From Termitomyces sp. T153 (Eukaryota > Basidiomycota > Agaricomycetes > Agaricales > Lyophyllaceae): DNA of 21,415 nt. The stretch spans positions 1 to 21,415 of the forward strand of contig JACKQL020000264.1 in the NCBI GenBank assembly GCA_018296165.2, written 5' to 3'. The notes under the pieces were generated by a model, which was given only the letters and a program-made list of their open reading frames with translations, searched no databases and was not told the DNA's origin. Positions 18,848 to 21,415 of this stretch are shown here, in pieces. Made by a program: the position numbers and the translations under genes. Position 1 is the stretch's first letter. Each line of letters opens with the position of its first letter.

Positions 18848-18935
18848 GTACCAACTTCAAAATTTCTAATCTTGCTAGTTCAGTAGGCTATACTGTTGAT
18901 TGATTATAGCTACAGCCTGTACTTACAGCACAGTT

Positions 18936-18968
18936 GTGATATAAGCAGCATTGTAACTACAGTATCAC
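18936..18968. repeat. Palindromic module, left copy
   Basis: Arms GTGATA (18936-18941) and TATCAC (18963-18968) enclose AGCAGCATTGTAACTACAG. The sequence resembles 20559-20601 on the same strand (GATATAA, AGCAG and TGTAA-TACA in order). Confidence 0.45.
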
Positions 18969-18999
18969 ATGCCTGGCAACTTTTGGTCAAATATTTCAC

Positions 19000-19075
19000 C
19001 AATTAGGAGAATCAAACCTGTGAACATGATCCCAAAAACAACCATTAGTACAACAATAACCACTTGACCATATAT
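19000..19075 (-). repeat. tRNA-like promoter head, possible SINE (minus strand)
   Basis: On the minus strand TGGTCAAGTGG (19070-19060) fits a Pol III A box, and GGTTTGATTCTCC (19018-19006) fits a B box. The spacing of about 40 nt is normal for a tRNA. The T and acceptor stems do not pair, so it is not a working tRNA. The palindromic module lies downstream. A tRNA-derived SINE head or a tRNA pseudogene are the two options. Confidence 0.35.
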
Positions 19076-19670
19076 AATACAAAATTATTGTAATAGGGAC
19101 AGCAAGCTCCCCTCCAAAATATCCCTGGAACCCTAAGCATATTAACATGACCTTAACAGAACCTAACCAACCCTTTAACTACCTAATCAAAACTCTAGCC
19201 AGGCTAACTATGTGCTAACAGGCAGTGTCACGACCTGTCCCCTGAAACCCCGCACATCATCCATCAACCCCCCGAACCCCCAAAAAAACCCCAACACTCC
19301 GCCGAACTTCCGCCCATGCCCTGCGCCTATTTCGGCTAACTCCGACACCTCCCCGGCTAACTCCGACGGCCCCCTGGCCAACTTTGGTGCCTGCCCCGCA
19401 GCCACTGACACTTACCCTGGGCCTCCCAAACCCCGAGAACCACCCCCGCTGTTCCCGATCTTCGCCACCCATCATCAACTCAACACCCTGGTTCCTCCGA
19501 CCTATTCCGGAGTATCACGACAACCTCGGGGCAACCCACATTCTCCAATGATCCCATCAACGTATCAGCGCGGCACGATCCTCGATCACAACCGACACCC
19601 GCCCACTCCGTCGAGCCCCGCCAAGCCCCGCTGCCACAGCCGACGTACCCCGAAGTCCTCCGGTAGTCAG

Positions 19671-19678
19671 TATATAAG
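19671..19678 (+). promoter_or_regulatory. TATA box of the young solo LTR
   Basis: TATATAAG lies about 450 bp into the LTR, where the old copy has TACATAAG (8046-8053). It is the likely core promoter of the original element and could still drive transcription to the right. Confidence 0.5.
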
Positions 19679-19769
19679 TCATCAAGTAGCTCTTCGTACT
19701 CTAGTCTTGATATTGCTTAACGTTACCTATGGTCTGATTGTTTCCTTTTCATGTCTCGTTCTCCTTACT

Positions 19770-19826
19770 CTCAGTCTCCCGGTCTTATCTCAGTCTCCCG
19801 GTCTTATCTCAGTCTCCCGGTCTTGT
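19770..19826 (+). repeat. 19-bp tandem repeat, three units, in the LTR
   Basis: CTCAGTCTCCCGGTCTTAT occurs three times without gaps (the third unit ends GT instead of AT). It lies about 90 bp downstream of the TATA box. The old LTR copy has only degenerate CAGTCTC/TGTCTTGTCTC tracts there. Confidence 0.85.
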
Positions 19827-20420
19827 CTCGTCTCCATTTCGTTATTGTTCTCGTTATCGTTTCGTATCTCTATTTGAATCTACTCTTGTCCCATATCAAC
19901 ACCATCCCATTTCGTCTGACGCTGTCTCGGTGACTCCATCTGACCATTGTGCCCAAGTCTTCATCAACCTTAACGACCTCACAAACTCCGCGATTACGAT
20001 TACAAACCCCGACACTCCTTTACCAGGTCCGAACCTCGCTCTTCGCTTGGTCCCAGACTCCATCAGCTCCAAATGATCTCCCATCAAACCCCGGCTCCGT
20101 TCCCATTGATCACACAGTCGCCTACTCCTTTGCTTCCGTGAATCTCCCGTACGGCCTTCTGCCTGAACCCCGCCAAGACTGTCTCGTTTCCTCACAATCC
20201 GACTTCTCCAGACCTCCCCGGATCTGTCTGGATCACATCCCCCCAACTATCCGCACAAGCCACCAGGGCCCGGAACGTCTTCGAGTGTTCGGTTACCAAT
20301 GCAAGGGGATCACGCCCGCCTAGTAAGGACTCGCCCAGTGCAGCTGAGCCCCCGGGGTCAGCGGAACCTGACAGGCAGGCCCTATGGGTACATAGGCCTG
20401 ATGTGTTAAGATTTATCACT

Positions 20421-20515
20421 CAGCCTGTTAGTTCAATGGTTTTAATATGTCTTCCTGGAATTGTGCTCATCATCCAGAAGGTTATTTGTTCAATTCCCTT
20501 TGGTTGATTTTTTTT
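20421..20515 (+). repeat. tRNA-like promoter head, possible SINE (plus strand)
   Basis: TTAGTTCAATGG (20428-20439) fits a Pol III A box and GTTCAATTCC (20488-20497) a B box. CAGCC (20421-20425) can pair with GGTTG (20502-20506) as an acceptor stem with one G-T pair, and a T8 run (20508-20515) follows, like a Pol III terminator. The T stem does not pair, so I call it tRNA-derived rather than a tRNA gene. A palindromic cluster lies just downstream. Confidence 0.4.
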
Positions 20516-20546
20516 GTCTGTTTTAACATTTGATGCTGTTGATGTT

Positions 20547-20635
20547 ATCACATGTGATTGATATAACAAGCAGTGCTGTAATTACAACTGTGGTTATATC
20601 AGGCTTATCCTGTCATGACAGGGGATGTTATATCA
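20547..20635. repeat. Palindrome cluster
   Basis: Three inverted structures stand in a row: ATCACATGTGAT (20547-20558); TGATATAAC (20559-20567) against GTTATATCA (20593-20601) around a TGTAATTACA core (20577-20586); and CCTGTCATGACAGG (20609-20622). GTTATATCA recurs directly at 20627-20635. Confidence 0.6.
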
Positions 20636-21052
20636 TCCTGCCAGCATCAGGTGGGTTCAGAAACTACAAATGCTTTTGATGAATTATTAGAAGCATGCAT
20701 GACTAACTGTTTAGAATCAGCCTTTGCTTTTTGTAAGTTGATTGCATGCTGAAGATTATTTGTAGTAGCAACAATAGCAGTGGGATTTATATGTATTTGA
20801 GCTCTGTAATGGTAGACCACTAATTAGGTGGTGTACAGTCACATAAAGAGAGAATCTTGTGATAGAACTAGTTTGAGTCTTATATTTTGCAAGACTGCTG
20901 TACTACCCATACTTTGCCTAAAATAAATAGATATTTGATCATAAATTGTTTTTTTCTTATCCATCATCATGCACATATTATTTGTACATATTTAGAATGT
21001 CAAAAATATCACTGAAATTCAGATGAAAAAATCACTAAGTCAAAAATTTGTG
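20636..21052. other. No supported gene
   Basis: The stretch is AT-rich and almost free of CpG. All frames are short and nothing is recognisable. It may be the decayed remainder of the host locus into which the young solo LTR inserted. Confidence 0.3.
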
Positions 21053-21345
21053 GATTAGATTCTGCTTTACCAGTACTACAATGCCTCAAGACAGGCATAT
21101 CTCACAGCTCAAAGGAGAAAATTTCAGAGGCTGACAAAACATTGTTGGATAATGATGCCAACCTGATTGACAAAGAAGCAGTAATGACAAAGAAGCAGTA
21201 ATAGAACTTCTTGGAAGGACTTCTGACTATGAACATGGGCTGGCTCAGTTTGAATCCCATCAAAAGACTGTGGTAGAATGACTTACGGAGCTTGGTGGAG
21301 GTTTGAAAACAACAGTTAGCTTGAAGAAGAAGCATTGTAAGAGTT
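21053..21345 (+). pseudogene. Unidentified coding remnant with a 17-bp duplication
   Basis: A frame reading KISEADKTLLDNDANLIDKE (about 21115-21174) breaks at a tandem duplication. After it, the segment EAVIELLGRTSDYEHGLAQF, then ESHQKTVVE, a TGA and LTELGGGLKTTVSLKKKH (to about 21336) continues in the frame that fits if one 17-bp unit is ignored. The composition is that of a charged helical protein. I do not recognise the family and no start or end is defined. A short minus-strand frame over the same bases is likely a shadow. Confidence 0.35.
21168..21201 (+). repeat. 17-bp perfect tandem duplication
   Basis: TGACAAAGAAGCAGTAA is repeated twice without a gap. Because 17 is not a multiple of three and the unit carries TAA, the duplication breaks the surrounding frame. 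Its perfection implies that it is recent. Confidence 0.9.
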
Positions 21346-21415
21346 TGTTATTTATTAACCACTACATTAAGCTTTTTACCTGAACATGGACAGGGCCTGA
21401 AAATTGTAATGTCAA

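Larger units (their letters stand above)
6605..18850 (-). mobile_element. DIRS-type retrotransposon carrying two nested insertions
   Basis: On the minus strand, in order from 18.85 kb to 6.6 kb, lie a terminal repeat, a gag-like protein with a zinc knuckle, reverse transcriptase, RNase H, a tyrosine recombinase and a second copy of the terminal repeat in direct orientation. That gene order, with a tyrosine recombinase instead of a DDE integrase, defines the DIRS order; direct terminal repeats suggest the Ngaro-like branch. Removing the chromodomain element (6105 bp plus a 5-bp duplication) and the solo LTR (1080 bp plus 5 bp) leaves about 5.05 kb, a normal size. CpG is almost absent and every ORF is broken. 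The exact ends are inferred from where the two repeat copies stop matching. Confidence 0.8.
18848..19225. other. Repeat-rich spacer without coding content
   Basis: There is no credible ORF. It contains a palindromic module (18936-18968) and a tRNA-like promoter pair on the minus strand (19006-19070), listed separately. Apart from these it is AT-rich and free of CpG. Confidence 0.4.
19221..20378. mobile_element. Solo LTR (young copy) with exact 5-bp duplications
   Basis: The LTR proper is 19226-20373 (1148 bp), from TGTCACGACC to GAACCTGACA, and is flanked by GGCAG at 19221-19225 and again at 20374-20378. It is the same family as the solo LTR at 7605-8684. It is rich in CpG (for example CCCCGAGAACC, GGCACGATCC, GACGTACCCCGAAG), in sharp contrast to both flanks. 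The TATA box on the plus strand gives the orientation. The protein-like open frames inside it have no known similarity that I can see and are probably chance. I infer a recent insertion that has lost its internal region by LTR-LTR recombination. Confidence 0.9.

Noticed and set aside
19212..20323. Proline-rich 221-codon and other frames in the young solo LTR
   Set aside because: They cross the LTR boundary or lie in non-coding LTR sequence; C-rich, CpG-rich composition lowers stop frequency.
20421..20507. A functional tRNA gene
   Set aside because: A and B boxes and a partial acceptor stem are present, but the T stem does not pair and the anticodon arm is not convincing.

Overview
The window looks like a transposon-dense stretch of a basidiomycete genome, probably an Agaricomycete mushroom-type fungus. 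This rests on an F-box protein and a BTB/POZ-like protein of kinds common in those genomes, short introns of about 50-80 nt, a chromodomain Ty3/gypsy element, a PIF/Harbinger element and a DIRS-type tyrosine-recombinase retrotransposon. The species cannot be read from the sequence. I see no bacterial-type operons, rRNA or CRISPR.

Layout. 1-213 is an unidentified open frame running off the left edge. 752-1078 is a short, CpG-rich, internally deleted relative of the DIRS-type element. 1326-2273 is an F-box gene with one clear intron, broken by a frameshift and a stop. 2208-3205 (minus) is a decayed BTB/POZ-like gene. 3517-6499 is a candidate Harbinger element: an accessory gene (plus) and a DDE transposase (minus), tail to tail, between 13-bp inverted repeats. 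About 6605-18850 is one DIRS-type element on the minus strand (gag, RT/RNase H, tyrosine recombinase, terminal direct repeats), split by two later insertions. One is a solo LTR at 7605-8684 inside the recombinase. The other is a complete chromodomain Ty3/gypsy element at 10502-16606 inside the reverse transcriptase. Taking out each insertion and one copy of its 5-bp target duplication rejoins the host frame. 19226-20373 is a second, younger solo LTR of the same family as the first. It lies between two tRNA-like promoter sequences that face away from each other, each followed by a palindromic module. The right end holds an unidentified coding remnant with a 17-bp tandem duplication.

The strongest pattern is loss of CpG. 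Nearly every CpG between roughly 6.5 kb and 19.2 kb has become TpG or CpA, while the young solo LTR and the left F-box region keep theirs. Paired copies inside the window show the direction: the two chromodomain-element LTRs carry TG against CA at nine aligned sites, and 12 of 12 CpGs of the short DIRS derivative are TG, CA or TA in the long copy. Several catalytic codons appear to have been lost by the same change. None of the elements looks able to move. The window is best read as a record of layered insertion, probable cytosine methylation and deamination, and late re-invasion. I found no intact novel system. The least explained items are the Harbinger accessory gene and the tRNA-head/palindrome arrangement around 18.9-20.6 kb.
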